Part shown: piece by piece, positions 17,916-26,881 of the stretch
How positions within the stretch are numbered: the first letter of the stretch is position 1
Layout: each line of letters starts with the position of its first letter
Source: JAHWKS01 sp964458385
GTDB taxonomy: Bacteria > Planctomycetota > Planctomycetia > Pirellulales > Pirellulaceae
Direction: 5' to 3'
DNA length: 64,000 nucleotides
NCBI GenBank assembly: GCA_964458385.1
Contig: CAYWIS010000001.1
Coordinates: forward strand, 1-64,000
Program-made: the position numbers and the translations under genes
Notes under the pieces: model-generated
Seen by the model: only the letters and a program-made list of their open reading frames with translations
Database searches by the model: none
Told to the model about the DNA's origin: nothing

Positions 17916-19022
17916 GTGCCCCTTCGAGTACTCGAAATTATTCCGACCCTTTGGCGCGGCGGCGCCGAGAAACAGTTAGCGCTCCTGGCGACAGGACTAC
18001 CGCGCAATCGTTTTGACGTGCATGTTTGCACGCTTACCGATGAAGGGCCGCTGCACGAGGTAATTGACGCCGCCGGAATTCCGCGTCATCACATTGGTAA
18101 GGCGTGGAAGGTCGATCTGCGCGCTTATTGGCGACTACGGCGACTTATTCGGCAATTGCGCCCCGATGTGGTTCATACCTGGCTATTCGCCGCGAATGCG
18201 TACGGCCGGCAAGCGGCAATTTCGGCGGGAGTCCGCGCGATTGTCGCTGGCGAGCGGTGTGTCGACCCCTGGAAGTCCTGGCCGCAACTCGCGATTGATC
18301 GGTACCTCGCGCGCCGTACTTCGCGCATCGCAACCAACAGCACGGGAGTGGTCGAATTTTACGTGCGGCATGGTCTGCCGGCGGAGAAGTTTGTGGTTAT
18401 TCCGAATGGAGTGGCTCCCGCCGCGTCCGTCGACAGCGTTTCGCGTGAACAATTGCTCCAAGAGTTGGGTTTGCCCCCCGATGCACGGCTTTTTGGGGCT
18501 GTGTGCCGGTTGTGGCCCCAAAAACGAGTCAAGGATCTGATCTGGGCAGCCGACTTGCTCAAAGTCATCCGTGACGACGTGCATTTACTCATCATTGGCG
18601 ATGGCCCCCAACGGTGGCGCCTAGAGCGTTATCGCGATCAGGTGCGCATCCGCGATCGGGTTCACTTTTTGGGAGAACGGGGCGACGTTCCCCGTATTTT
18701 GCCCCACCTCGACGCCTTGTGGCTCGCCAGTGAGTACGAAGGCCAATCGAACGCTGTGTTGGAGGCGATGGCGGCGGGTGTGCCGGTTGTGGCCAGCGAT
18801 ATAGCGGGAAATCGCGACTTGGTGGTTCCCGGCGAAACTGGGTTTTTGTTTCCTGTGGGGGACCGCGCCGAACTCGCCCGGTGTAGTCGAGAACTCCTTG
18901 AAGACCAGGAGTTGGCTCGCCGCATGGGCGCCGCTGCTCAGGCACGGATTCGCGAATGTTTTGGGGTAGATAAAATGATTGAGCGTTACGGAACCCTGTA
19001 TGAGCAAGTGGCGAGCGGCTAG
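17916..19022 (+). CDS. Glycosyltransferase family 4 (GT-B fold)
   Basis: A 368-residue protein. The N-terminal Rossmann half opens with RVLEIIPTLWRGGAEKQLALL (the loop binding the acceptor or donor), then GDYGR-like segments. The C-terminal half has GDGPQRWRLE, the EGQSNAVLEAMAAGVPVV motif (E-x7-E nucleotide-sugar binding) and GFLFPVGD. It likely transfers a sugar to a cell-surface glycan or lipid carrier; donor and acceptor are not predictable. I prefer the GTG at 17916, where family similarity starts, over an ATG 49 codons upstream. The start is uncertain because no clear ribosome site precedes either. Confidence 0.85.
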   Translation: MPLRVLEIIPTLWRGGAEKQLALLATGLPRNRFDVHVCTLTDEGPLHEVIDAAGIPRHHIGKAWKVDLRAYWRLRRLIRQLRPDVVHTWLFAANAYGRQAAISAGVRAIVAGERCVDPWKSWPQLAIDRYLARRTSRIATNSTGVVEFYVRHGLPAEKFVVIPNGVAPAASVDSVSREQLLQELGLPPDARLFGAVCRLWPQKRVKDLIWAADLLKVIRDDVHLLIIGDGPQRWRLERYRDQVRIRDRVHFLGERGDVPRILPHLDALWLASEYEGQSNAVLEAMAAGVPVVASDIAGNRDLVVPGETGFLFPVGDRAELARCSRELLEDQELARRMGAAAQARIRECFGVDKMIERYGTLYEQVASG

Positions 19023-19152
19023 AGTGAGGCGCCCTTTCAAATCTTGTGGTGCTGCGGTAAAATTTCAATTTCCGTTAACCCTTGGCCCTCCGCAGTGGTA
19101 GGAACCATTGCACTTGAGGGTGTTTTCTGCGTTTTTCTCCCTTACCTTTGGT

Positions 19153-20619
19153 ATGTTCGAGTCGCTGCAAGACGGCCTGCGTGGCGCATTCAAGACGCTA
19201 CGCGGCAAAGGCAAGCTGACCGAAGCCAACATGCGCGACGGCCTGCGTCTCCTCGAGCGGACGTTGCTGGAGGCTGACGTCAGTTACGAGGCCGTGCGCG
19301 ACTTTATGGCCCGAGTGACCGAAAAGGCGCTCGGCGAGCGTGTGCTGCTCTCGCTCAACCCTGACGAGCAGCTCATGCACATTGTTTACCAGGAGTTGGT
19401 GGAGCTGCTGGGGCCTGAGGCCTCGCCGATCCGGATCAAGAAGGACGATGTCACCGTCATTATGATGTGTGGCTTGCAAGGATCGGGAAAAACCACTACC
19501 TGCGGCAAGCTCGCCAAGCTCATCGAGGAAGGGAAGAAGCGCACGCTGCTCGTTGCCGCCGACTTGCAACGCCCCGCCGCCATCGAACAATTGCGCGTGC
19601 TCGGGGAACAGGTTGGTGTGCCGGTCTATTTCGAGCCAGGGGAAACCGATCCCGTCAAGGTTTGTCGAAACGCCATTAAAGAGGCGAAGAAGCAGCAGGT
19701 GGATGTCGTCATTCTTGACACCGCCGGCCGCTTGGCGATCGACACCGAATTGATGGCGCAGCTTCAGCGAATTGATCGCCAGGTTCAACCCGACCAGGTG
19801 ATCCTGGTCGTCGACGGCATGACGGGGCAGGACGCCGTCAATAGTGCTCGCGCCTTCAATGAGGCGCTCGAGCTGGATGGCGTAATCATGACCAAGCTCG
19901 ACGGCGATGCTCGGGGCGGCGCGCTGTTGTCGGTCAAGCATGTCACGGGAGTGCCGGTCAAGTTTATCGGCACCGGGGAGCATCTCGACGCGCTTGAGTT
20001 GTTCCGTCCTGATGGCATGGCGAGCCGCATTCTGGGTGCAGGCGACTTGGCTGGCCTCGTCGAACTGGCGCGACGCAAGATTGACGAAGAAGCGCAGAAG
20101 AAGGCCCAGGAGGACCTGGAGAAGGGGCAGTTCACGCTGGAAACCTTCAAGACGGTCCTCAAGCAATTCCAGCAGCCGGGCCTCATGATGCGCATGCTCA
20201 AGATGATGGGCGTCGGTCGCGAGCTCGAGGACATGCTCGAGGGCGAGGATGCGGAAGGCGGCATGAGGCGAATGATTGGCATCATCGATTCGATGACGCC
20301 TGCCGAGCGCCGCAATCCCAAGCTGATCGATGCAGGACGCCGAAACCGTATTGCTCGCGGCGCAGGCGTGCAGCCTCACGAGGTTAGCAGCTTGGTCAAG
20401 CAATACGACATGATGGCGCCCATGTTCAAGCAAATGTCGAGCATGGGGGTCGGCGATCGTATGCGGTTTGCGCAGCAATTGCAGCGCAGCGGGATGCTTA
20501 ATCCTGGTGCCCAGTTTCGTATAAAAAAAGGGGATACGGGGAAACGCAAGACCGCCGATCAGCGTCGAGAGGATCGGAAGCGTCGCGAAAAGCTCAAAAA
20601 GCAAAAACGCCGGCGTTAA
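19153..20619 (+). CDS. ffh: Signal recognition particle protein Ffh
   Basis: A 488-residue SRP54 homologue that targets membrane and secreted proteins to the translocon with SRP RNA and FtsY. N domain 1-95; GTPase P-loop GLQGSGKT at 107-114; DTAGRLA, TKLDGDARGG and GTGEHLDALE further on; Met-rich M domain (GLMMRMLKMMGVG) from about 325. The ATG at 19153 removes a non-homologous upstream extension. The last 30 residues form a very basic tail (KKGDTGKRK...KKQKRRR), longer than in many Ffh proteins. It is the first gene of ffh-rpsP-trmD-rplS. Confidence 0.97.
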   Translation: MFESLQDGLRGAFKTLRGKGKLTEANMRDGLRLLERTLLEADVSYEAVRDFMARVTEKALGERVLLSLNPDEQLMHIVYQELVELLGPEASPIRIKKDDVTVIMMCGLQGSGKTTTCGKLAKLIEEGKKRTLLVAADLQRPAAIEQLRVLGEQVGVPVYFEPGETDPVKVCRNAIKEAKKQQVDVVILDTAGRLAIDTELMAQLQRIDRQVQPDQVILVVDGMTGQDAVNSARAFNEALELDGVIMTKLDGDARGGALLSVKHVTGVPVKFIGTGEHLDALELFRPDGMASRILGAGDLAGLVELARRKIDEEAQKKAQEDLEKGQFTLETFKTVLKQFQQPGLMMRMLKMMGVGRELEDMLEGEDAEGGMRRMIGIIDSMTPAERRNPKLIDAGRRNRIARGAGVQPHEVSSLVKQYDMMAPMFKQMSSMGVGDRMRFAQQLQRSGMLNPGAQFRIKKGDTGKRKTADQRREDRKRREKLKKQKRRR

Positions 20620-20644
20620 CCCCCCCGAAACACTTTTCTAGGAG

Positions 20645-20671
20645 CGTCGCCTTTACGACTCCCTGGCGACG
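20645..20671 (+). other. Hairpin in the ffh-rpsP intergenic leader
   Basis: Inverted repeat CGTCGCC (20645-20651) / GGCGACG (20665-20671), 13-base loop, 57 bases before rpsP. There is no U-tract, so it is not a standard terminator. It could be an mRNA processing or stability element; the evidence is base pairing only. Confidence 0.3.
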
Positions 20672-20727
20672 AGCGAATAGTTTCATCGTACAACGGTTGA
20701 CATTTCGAGTAATTTCGGAGATTGAAT

Positions 20728-21099
20728 ATGGCGGTACGTATTCGCATGAAACGCTTGGGCCGTAAGCATCGGCCTTTCTATCGCATCTGCGCGATGGATA
20801 GTCGGCAGCCGCGTGACGGTCGAGCGCTGGAGGAATTGGGATACTACGACCCCATGGTTCCCGATACCGACGCCCGTGCGATTCTCAACGGTGAACGCAT
20901 TAACTACTGGCTAAGTGTGGGCGCTCAGCCGACCGAAAAGGTGAAGGTGCTCATTAAGAAGTACGGCGCGCAGGGTACGCACCTTGAGAAGCAACGCCAA
21001 GCGTTAGAACGTCTGAAGATGAAGGTTCCGCAATTCCAACAGTCGGCGGCGACAGAAGAGACGACCGCCACCGAAGAAACCGCTGCAACGGAAGAATAA
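20728..21099 (+). CDS. rpsP: 30S ribosomal protein S16
   Basis: A 123-residue small-subunit protein. The conserved part is MAVRIRMKRLGRKHRPFYRI...DSRQPRDGRALEELGYYDP, then WLSVGAQPTEKV. A C-terminal acidic tail made of repeated ATEET-like units (about the last 20 residues) extends past the usual 80-100 residue core. The ATG at 20728 follows a CGGAG ribosome site. It is followed directly by trmD; the rimM gene often found between them is absent. Confidence 0.96.
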   Translation: MAVRIRMKRLGRKHRPFYRICAMDSRQPRDGRALEELGYYDPMVPDTDARAILNGERINYWLSVGAQPTEKVKVLIKKYGAQGTHLEKQRQALERLKMKVPQFQQSAATEETTATEETAATEE

Positions 21100-21128
21100 A
21101 GGCGGGTTTCTAACCGCCTCCAACAGCC

Positions 21129-21914
21129 ATGCGGTTCGATGTATTGACCTTGTTCCCGGGAATGTTTCCCGGTTACCTGGGGCAAAGCCTCTTAAATAAG
21201 GCGATCGAACGCGGGTTGGTGGAAGTGCATGTGCACGATATTCGTGCATGGAGCCGAGATAAGCATCACAAGGTGGACGACCGTCCTTTTGGCGGCGGCC
21301 CCGGTATGGTGCTCAAGGTTGAGCCGGTCGTTGAGTGTGTTGAAGCGGTTCGGCAACAAGCGTGTCCGCCTGGGCGTGTGGTGTTGCTGACTCCGGCTGG
21401 TCGCCGGTTGACGCAACGCGTGGTTGAGGAACTCGCTGAGGAAGAAAGACTAATCCTCTTATGCGGCCGTTATGAAGGGTTCGATCAGCGAGTGGTCGAT
21501 ATCCTTCAACCCGATGAGATTTCCATCGGGGACTACGTCCTCAACGGCGGAGAAGTCGCGGCGATGGTCGTCATCGACGCGGTGGTGCGATTGGTCCCCG
21601 GCGTGCTCGGCGACGAAGAAAGCAGTTTGCACGATTCCTTTTCGCGAGGGAATCGGTGGCTCGAGTATCCCCAGTACACCCGACCGCGCGTTTACCGCGG
21701 CTTGGAGGTTCCCGAGGTGCTGCTCTCTGGGGACCATCAGGCGGTTGAACGCTGGCGGCAAGAGCAAAGTTATTTGCGAACCCAGCGCCGTCGCGCCGAT
21801 TTGTTGGCGTGTACCACACCCGAACAACTAGAGTCTGACAAGAGAGCCATAGAGGACAATAACCATGAGCAACGGCAAGAAACTCAAGGGCCAGGATCTC
21901 ATTCGCCTGGTTGA
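21129..21914 (+). CDS. trmD: tRNA (guanine-37-N1)-methyltransferase
   Basis: A 261-residue SPOUT-family methyltransferase that makes m1G37 in tRNAs and prevents +1 frameshifting. Signatures: MRFDVLTLFPGMF, DRPFGGGPGMVLK, LLCGRYEGFDQRV, EISIGDYVLNGGE and the S-adenosylmethionine knot region. The C-terminal 17 codons run over the start of rplS, a 50-base overlap in another frame. The end is rich in Asn, Gln and His and does not look conserved. Start ATG 21129, 29 bases after rpsP. Confidence 0.96.
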   Translation: MRFDVLTLFPGMFPGYLGQSLLNKAIERGLVEVHVHDIRAWSRDKHHKVDDRPFGGGPGMVLKVEPVVECVEAVRQQACPPGRVVLLTPAGRRLTQRVVEELAEEERLILLCGRYEGFDQRVVDILQPDEISIGDYVLNGGEVAAMVVIDAVVRLVPGVLGDEESSLHDSFSRGNRWLEYPQYTRPRVYRGLEVPEVLLSGDHQAVERWRQEQSYLRTQRRRADLLACTTPEQLESDKRAIEDNNHEQRQETQGPGSHSPG

Positions 21915-22236
21915 GCAGTCGAGTCTGAAGGCGGATCCCCCGCAGTTCGAGATTGGTGATACAGTCGACGTGCACACCAAGATTCTCGAAGGCGACAAAG
22001 AGCGAATCCAGGTCTTTAGCGGGGTCGTCATCGCCCGCAGCGGATCAGGCGCCAAGGAAATGTTCACCGTGCGCCGCATTGTCGCCAGCGAAGGTGTGGA
22101 GCGCAAGTTCCCGGTTCATTCGCCGCGCATCGACAAAGTCGTCGTGACCCGTTCTGCCGTGGTCCGTCGTGCAAAACTGTACTACCTTCGTGACCGGGTT
22201 GGTAAGGCGGTTCGTCTCAAGGAACGCCGCAAGTAA
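21865..22236 (+). CDS. rplS: 50S ribosomal protein L19
   Basis: A 123-residue large-subunit protein. Matches: FEIGDTVDVHTKILEGDKERIQVFSGVVIAR, TVRRIVASEGVERKFPVHSPRIDKV, AKLYYLRDRVGKAVRLKE. The start lies inside the 3' end of trmD, with an AGAGGA ribosome site upstream. It ends the ffh-rpsP-trmD-rplS operon. Confidence 0.97.
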   Translation: MSNGKKLKGQDLIRLVEQSSLKADPPQFEIGDTVDVHTKILEGDKERIQVFSGVVIARSGSGAKEMFTVRRIVASEGVERKFPVHSPRIDKVVVTRSAVVRRAKLYYLRDRVGKAVRLKERRK

Positions 22237-22311
22237 CCGCGGGGCCCGCGAAGCGCTGCGGGCGTTGGAATTGGCGGGCCACTCCGAAGGTACAGGACGG
22301 ACACGCATTTT

Positions 22312-22340
22312 GACTGCTCGGACTGGCGAGCAGTCGTTTC
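22312..22340 (+). terminator. Hairpin downstream of rplS, probable terminator
   Basis: Perfect 9-bp stem GACTGCTCG (22312-22320) / CGAGCAGTC (22327-22335) with a 6-base loop (GACTGG), followed by gtttcc. It lies 76 bases after the rplS stop and before the convergent glycosyltransferase gene. The U-tract is weak. Confidence 0.5.
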
Positions 22341-22384
22341 CGATGGCGTGCTTTACGTAGTGGCAGAGCCGTTCGGAGTGTGTG

Positions 22385-23422
22385 TCAAGCGGCGGATCGC
22401 TGTGCGCGTCGGAGAATCGTTGCGCACGCGTCACATACCGCGTCGACGGTAATTGCCTGCATCGCGCGATTGTCACGGCCACGTCGTTCGCGGCTACTGC
22501 CATCCTGGTAGAAGGCCTGGATCGTTTGATGGTTCTCTCCATAGGGGCCGCATACTTCCGGCCGCGTTGGACCGTAAAGTCCAACACAGGGCGTTCCCAT
22601 AGCGGCGGCCAGATGGAGGGGGCCGGTATCGGAACCGACAAAAATCCGCGCCTTGGCTGCTAAGGCCGCTAACTGCGGCAGCGTGGTTGAAGGGGCGAGC
22701 AATGCGTGCCCGCCCGAACGCGCGATAATCGTCTTGGCCCATTCATGCTCTCGCGGCCCTGACCAGACGACCAAGGACGGCAAATTGGCTTGTTCTCCCA
22801 ACCACCGCGCCACTTTGCCGTATCGTTCCGCAGGCCAGAGTTTGGAATCCCAGCCAGCGCCGGGATTAATCATGGCGAAACCGCCCTGTAGATGGGCAGT
22901 TGTCAAGAACTCACTGGCAAACCGAGCCGCTTCGGGCAGAACCGGAATCTCAAACGTCGCTGGAACGGGAGCGACGCCCAAGGGTTGCAGTAGTTCTAAA
23001 TAGCAATCCACCACATGCGTGGCCTGAGAGGCAAGGGTGTGATTATTCAGCAAGGGCGCCAGCTCTCGACCGATGGGGCGAGCGAAGCCGATGCGGCGCG
23101 GAGCGCCCGATAACCAAGCCGCCACGGCGCTCTTGGTGAGGCTTTGGGGATCGATCGCCACGTCGAATTGGAGTGCTCGCAGCGCGCTTCGCACACAGGC
23201 GAGTTCGTGGGGAGATCGCATCCAGCCTTTTTTGACGATAATCAGGCGGTCAATGGCCGGGTGTCCCTCCAAGATGCTTGCGGTGCCCCCTTGGACGATC
23301 CACGCGATAAACGCGTTGGGGAAGTGACGGCGTAGCGCGCTTGCCACGGGAGTTGTAAGAATGCAGTCTCCCACGGCGCTCAACCGGGTAATCAGAAAAC
23401 GAGGGGTGCCGTGAGCGTTCAT
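22385..23422 (-). CDS. Glycosyltransferase family 9 (heptosyltransferase-like)
   Basis: A 345-residue GT-B enzyme related to ADP-heptose:LPS heptosyltransferases. Visible: ITRLSAVGDCILTTPVASALRR at the N-terminus, IDPQSLTKSAVAAWLSGAPRRIGF in the middle, PGAGWDSKLWPAERYGKVA, and the C-terminal VGSDTGPLHLAAAMGTPCVGLYGPT. These are the GT9 donor-binding elements. It may act in outer-membrane glycolipid assembly; the sugar is not predictable. ATG at 23422. It converges on the ribosomal operon and has no glycan neighbours here. Confidence 0.88.
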   Translation of the reverse strand: MNAHGTPRFLITRLSAVGDCILTTPVASALRRHFPNAFIAWIVQGGTASILEGHPAIDRLIIVKKGWMRSPHELACVRSALRALQFDVAIDPQSLTKSAVAAWLSGAPRRIGFARPIGRELAPLLNNHTLASQATHVVDCYLELLQPLGVAPVPATFEIPVLPEAARFASEFLTTAHLQGGFAMINPGAGWDSKLWPAERYGKVARWLGEQANLPSLVVWSGPREHEWAKTIIARSGGHALLAPSTTLPQLAALAAKARIFVGSDTGPLHLAAAMGTPCVGLYGPTRPEVCGPYGENHQTIQAFYQDGSSRERRGRDNRAMQAITVDAVCDACATILRRAQRSAA

Positions 23423-23639
23423 GCCCTACTCCACAAAAGGCGGATTGCACCGAGGATTAAGCGGGCCGATCATACGCTTGTCCGGTAAATGGGGGAAGGT
23501 CGATCGCTCTGGATATCGTGGGCTGCCCGAGAACGATTTGACGCGGTGGCCCCGCTTCGCGAGAATTGTCGCGACGGTACTGCGGCTCTGACACAAGGGC
23601 TCGTTCTTCGCCCGCCCCCTCCATCGTTGAGGTTACGCA

Positions 23640-24647
23640 GTGAATCGCCTTTGCTTGATCTTTGCAGTATTGTTGGTCGGCATCCCATGCGGTGCGGCGT
23701 TTTGCGCGGCGGAATCGCTACGCATGATTTCTGGCGAGGTTCGTTACGAACCGCCTCAAGACGAAAGCAATGTTCCGCCACAATTTCGGCTGCCGCCGCA
23801 TACGTTTGCCTTTCAAGAGTTCCTTTCCGAGGTGAAGACGGATGAGGTCGCGGTCTCGCGCGTGACTTTTCCATCGCCGGTTGTTACACCCGTTGAACCT
23901 AACAATACGGTTCATTGTGAGTACTACCGGCCTTTGGGGGCCAACAGTCAGAAACCGGCGCCAGGTGTTGTGGTGCTCCATATTTTGGGCGGCGATTTCG
24001 AATTATCGCGTTTGTTCTGCAATGCATTGGCGCACCGCGGGGTCGCGGCCATGTTCCTCAAAATGCCCTACTATGGCCCACGTCGCTCCGCCGATTCCAA
24101 ACGACGTATGATATCGCCCGATCCCTATGAAACCGTCGAAGGGATGACCCAGGCAGTGCTCGATATTCGCCGTGGTGTGGCGTGGCTTGCAGCTCGCGAG
24201 GAGGTTGATGAACGTCGCTTGGGAATATTCGGCATCAGTTTGGGCGGCATAACGGGCGCGCTGGCGCTGACGATTGAGCCGCGCCTGCAAAATGCTTGTC
24301 TTCTTCTAGCCGGAGGCGATGTAGGACGGATCGCTTGGGAATCCAAGGAACTCGCAAAAGTCCGCACGCGGTGGCTCGAACGCGGCGGCAGTCAGGAAGA
24401 GTTTGTGCAATTGCTCAAGTCGGTCGACCCCGTAACCTATGCTGCGAACGCTCGGGGTCGCCGTATCTTGATGCTTAACGCCAAGAACGATGAAATCGTG
24501 CCGCCACCATGTACGGTCGCGTTGTGGAAAAGCCTGGGGGAACCAGAAATCTTATGGTTCGACGGCGGCCATTACAGTGTCGCAAAGTACATTCTGACGG
24601 CAATTAACCGCACAACGCAGTTTTTCCAAGAATCTCCTGCGCCATAG
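23640..24647 (+). CDS. Exported alpha/beta hydrolase
   Basis: A 335-residue protein with a signal peptide (about 1-26) and an alpha/beta-hydrolase core. The oxyanion region is VVVLHILGGDFELSR, the nucleophile elbow is GISLGGITGAL (Ser in GxSxG), and a late acid/His pair is suggested by NAKNDEIVPP and DGGHYSVAKYI. The family resembles dienelactone/abhydrolase enzymes annotated as acyl-peptide or cephalosporin acetyl hydrolases. The substrate is unknown. The GTG at 23640 is the start that gives a full signal peptide. Confidence 0.8.
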   Translation: MNRLCLIFAVLLVGIPCGAAFCAAESLRMISGEVRYEPPQDESNVPPQFRLPPHTFAFQEFLSEVKTDEVAVSRVTFPSPVVTPVEPNNTVHCEYYRPLGANSQKPAPGVVVLHILGGDFELSRLFCNALAHRGVAAMFLKMPYYGPRRSADSKRRMISPDPYETVEGMTQAVLDIRRGVAWLAAREEVDERRLGIFGISLGGITGALALTIEPRLQNACLLLAGGDVGRIAWESKELAKVRTRWLERGGSQEEFVQLLKSVDPVTYAANARGRRILMLNAKNDEIVPPPCTVALWKSLGEPEILWFDGGHYSVAKYILTAINRTTQFFQESPAP

Positions 24648-24724
24648 AATTAGGCGAGGAGTTCGAAAGACAACATCGGCGTCGGGTGCGCCAGCTTCTT
24701 ACGTTACGTGTTCTCCCAAGCGAC

Positions 24725-26881
24725 ATGGGAAAATATCGGCGGTGGATATCGTTTAGCACGGTCATTATCGGCGTAGCCGTCGCTTGGAGCTGCGCACTGG
24801 CGGAACGCAACACCTTGGGGCCGTGGGCTTGGGGAATCTATCTCGGCGGCTTGATGGCGCTAGTGGGCGCTTTGACAGGCTTGCGGCGCGAACGATCCGC
24901 GGAGGAACGCAATCTTGAGGAGGAAAGACGACTTATCGAACACGAGCGGGCTGAGCTGCGCGCGCGTCGAGAACAGCTGAAGTCGCTACGGGAGTCAGCG
25001 GAACGAGAGCTCGACCGACAAAGTAAGCTCATCGACCGGCGCGAGCGGCAACTCGCGCAGAAGCTAATTGCCTTTCACGAGTGGCTTGAATTTCCTCGCA
25101 CGACGGATGACCTTTCCGAGCCGGACGACGAGCAACTGGTGGAACTGTCGAAGAAGGATCGGCAGGTGATGGAGCTGCTCGAACGCGAGTCGAAGCTGCT
25201 CTACGACAATATTCTCACCAATAAATATTCACCGGGCGGGGAGTTCGATCCTCGGCTTGTGCGCGACGACCTAGAACGACTGGCAATGGGCGTAGCGCGC
25301 GTTTACCGTCCGGATTCCGAAAATCCGCTGTTAGAGACGAATATCGACCAAATACTTCGGGCCGTTGGCCGGGCTAGTCTCCATTTGTTGGTCGTGTTGG
25401 ATCGGCTTCCGCTAGGGGTTAAAGACTACAACTTTAATAGCCTGTACCGCTATCTTCGCCAGGCGGTCAAAGCCTATGGGGCGTACAAGTCGGCTGAGCC
25501 GTACATGCCATATCTGAACGGCGCTTACTACTTGAGCCGCTTTGCGATGGGGGCAAGCCCCCTGACGCTTGCGGCTTGGAAAGTGGTGAGCGAAATTTCA
25601 ACGCGCGGCGCCAAGAAGGTGGCGGCCCATTGGTTCAATCGTCAGGCCGCCACCGTGATCTACGACATCGTTCGGGTCATTGGCTTTGAAGTGGCGAGCA
25701 TCTACGGCGGCGATTTTCGTCATCGCGACGCCAACTGGATTTATGGCGCGGAATTAACTGAGTTGATAAGCCGTTTTCCCCTAGGGCGCGATGCGTTGAG
25801 CCACGGGCTCAAAGAGATCGGTTCCTTGCGGCTGCGCAATGAATATGACCGGCTTTTTCTCTATCAGTGCCTGGCGGCGCACGCCAGCGCTCGACCCGAC
25901 CGTTATCGTCCGTCGGTGTACATCACGGCTGCTGAACGCGCTGCGGTGGCGCAGCGTCTGGAAAAGTTCTTTCAAGCTTTCATTCACGGCAAGACGCCTG
26001 ACCGGGTGGCCGCTTGGAAGGCCGATGTCGAACAGCGTCTTAACGTCAAACTTTCGCTCGAATCTCACGTCACGCCTCCCTCATTGGAACTCCAACAACG
26101 CGATGCGATTCGTTCCCTCGCCAGTTTTGTGTTAGCGATCAAAGAACGCGAGCCCGAGCATTTAGCTGAAGCCTTAGAGTTGGCGAAAGTGTTTCGTGAG
26201 CGGACCGAAGAGCAACGCGAGCAGTTCTTGCGTGAGTTTCGCGAATCCCCACCGTTCTTTTTTGAACAGCCTGAGCTCGAACCAGGCGGCGAGGTGACCA
26301 AAGACTATTTGGATGACCTCGCGCGGCTTACGGTTCGTATCGCCCCCTATGACGTACCTACGGACGATGTGTTGCACGATGTGGCGTTGTATCTTCGGGC
26401 CGATGCAAAGGAGTTTCAACGCAATATCGACGCGAAGCGAGAAGACCTGTTGCGAGAACGCTTGCAGACGCCGCCGGTAGGTAAGTTGACTTCTGTCGCA
26501 GTGCGGATGGTGCTGCAACATCTTGGCCCTGAGGAACGGCCATTGTTTCTCTATGGCGACGTTCGGTTGGACTGGCCACATCGCCCGCGACGTGGGCCTT
26601 ATTCGCAGGGCGAGCTGTGGTTGTTAGGGTGTGGCGATCGCGTAATTCTCTTGCACGCTTTGGCTGAAGGGGAGTCACATGCTCTTTGGACGGGCGGCTC
26701 CGACGTGTTCTTCCGACGCGACCGAGGCTACCTTACGGATGATTGCCTGTTAATGGGTGGGACTTGGGCGATCGAGCAATCGCCGCATCCCGAGGCGATT
26801 CGGCTGCCAGGACAGATCGGGAAACGGTGGGAGACACAGTTTCATTCGGTACTGGAGTTCTGCCGCACCACGGCCCGCTGA
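24725..26881 (+). CDS. Large coiled-coil membrane protein of unknown function
   Basis: A 718-residue protein. Two transmembrane helices (about 6-25 and 34-53) are followed by an Arg/Glu-rich coiled coil (about 55-125, ERRLIEHERAELRARREQ) and a long soluble region with no domain I recognise. The middle has small and aromatic residues (AYYLSRFAMGASPLTLAAWK). The C-terminal 120 residues look like a separate beta-rich domain with WLLGCGDRVILLHAL. I chose the ATG at 24725 over one 13 codons upstream because it opens at the first membrane helix. Its 3' end overlaps the convergent 26842-27345 gene by 40 bases. Function unknown. Confidence 0.75.
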   Translation: MGKYRRWISFSTVIIGVAVAWSCALAERNTLGPWAWGIYLGGLMALVGALTGLRRERSAEERNLEEERRLIEHERAELRARREQLKSLRESAERELDRQSKLIDRRERQLAQKLIAFHEWLEFPRTTDDLSEPDDEQLVELSKKDRQVMELLERESKLLYDNILTNKYSPGGEFDPRLVRDDLERLAMGVARVYRPDSENPLLETNIDQILRAVGRASLHLLVVLDRLPLGVKDYNFNSLYRYLRQAVKAYGAYKSAEPYMPYLNGAYYLSRFAMGASPLTLAAWKVVSEISTRGAKKVAAHWFNRQAATVIYDIVRVIGFEVASIYGGDFRHRDANWIYGAELTELISRFPLGRDALSHGLKEIGSLRLRNEYDRLFLYQCLAAHASARPDRYRPSVYITAAERAAVAQRLEKFFQAFIHGKTPDRVAAWKADVEQRLNVKLSLESHVTPPSLELQQRDAIRSLASFVLAIKEREPEHLAEALELAKVFRERTEEQREQFLREFRESPPFFFEQPELEPGGEVTKDYLDDLARLTVRIAPYDVPTDDVLHDVALYLRADAKEFQRNIDAKREDLLRERLQTPPVGKLTSVAVRMVLQHLGPEERPLFLYGDVRLDWPHRPRRGPYSQGELWLLGCGDRVILLHALAEGESHALWTGGSDVFFRRDRGYLTDDCLLMGGTWAIEQSPHPEAIRLPGQIGKRWETQFHSVLEFCRTTAR

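Noticed and set aside
19198..20604. Long open frame (468 codons) on the minus strand opposite ffh
   Set aside because: It lies entirely inside ffh on the other strand, with His/Leu-rich shadow composition and no motif. High-GC third-position bias of ffh explains it.
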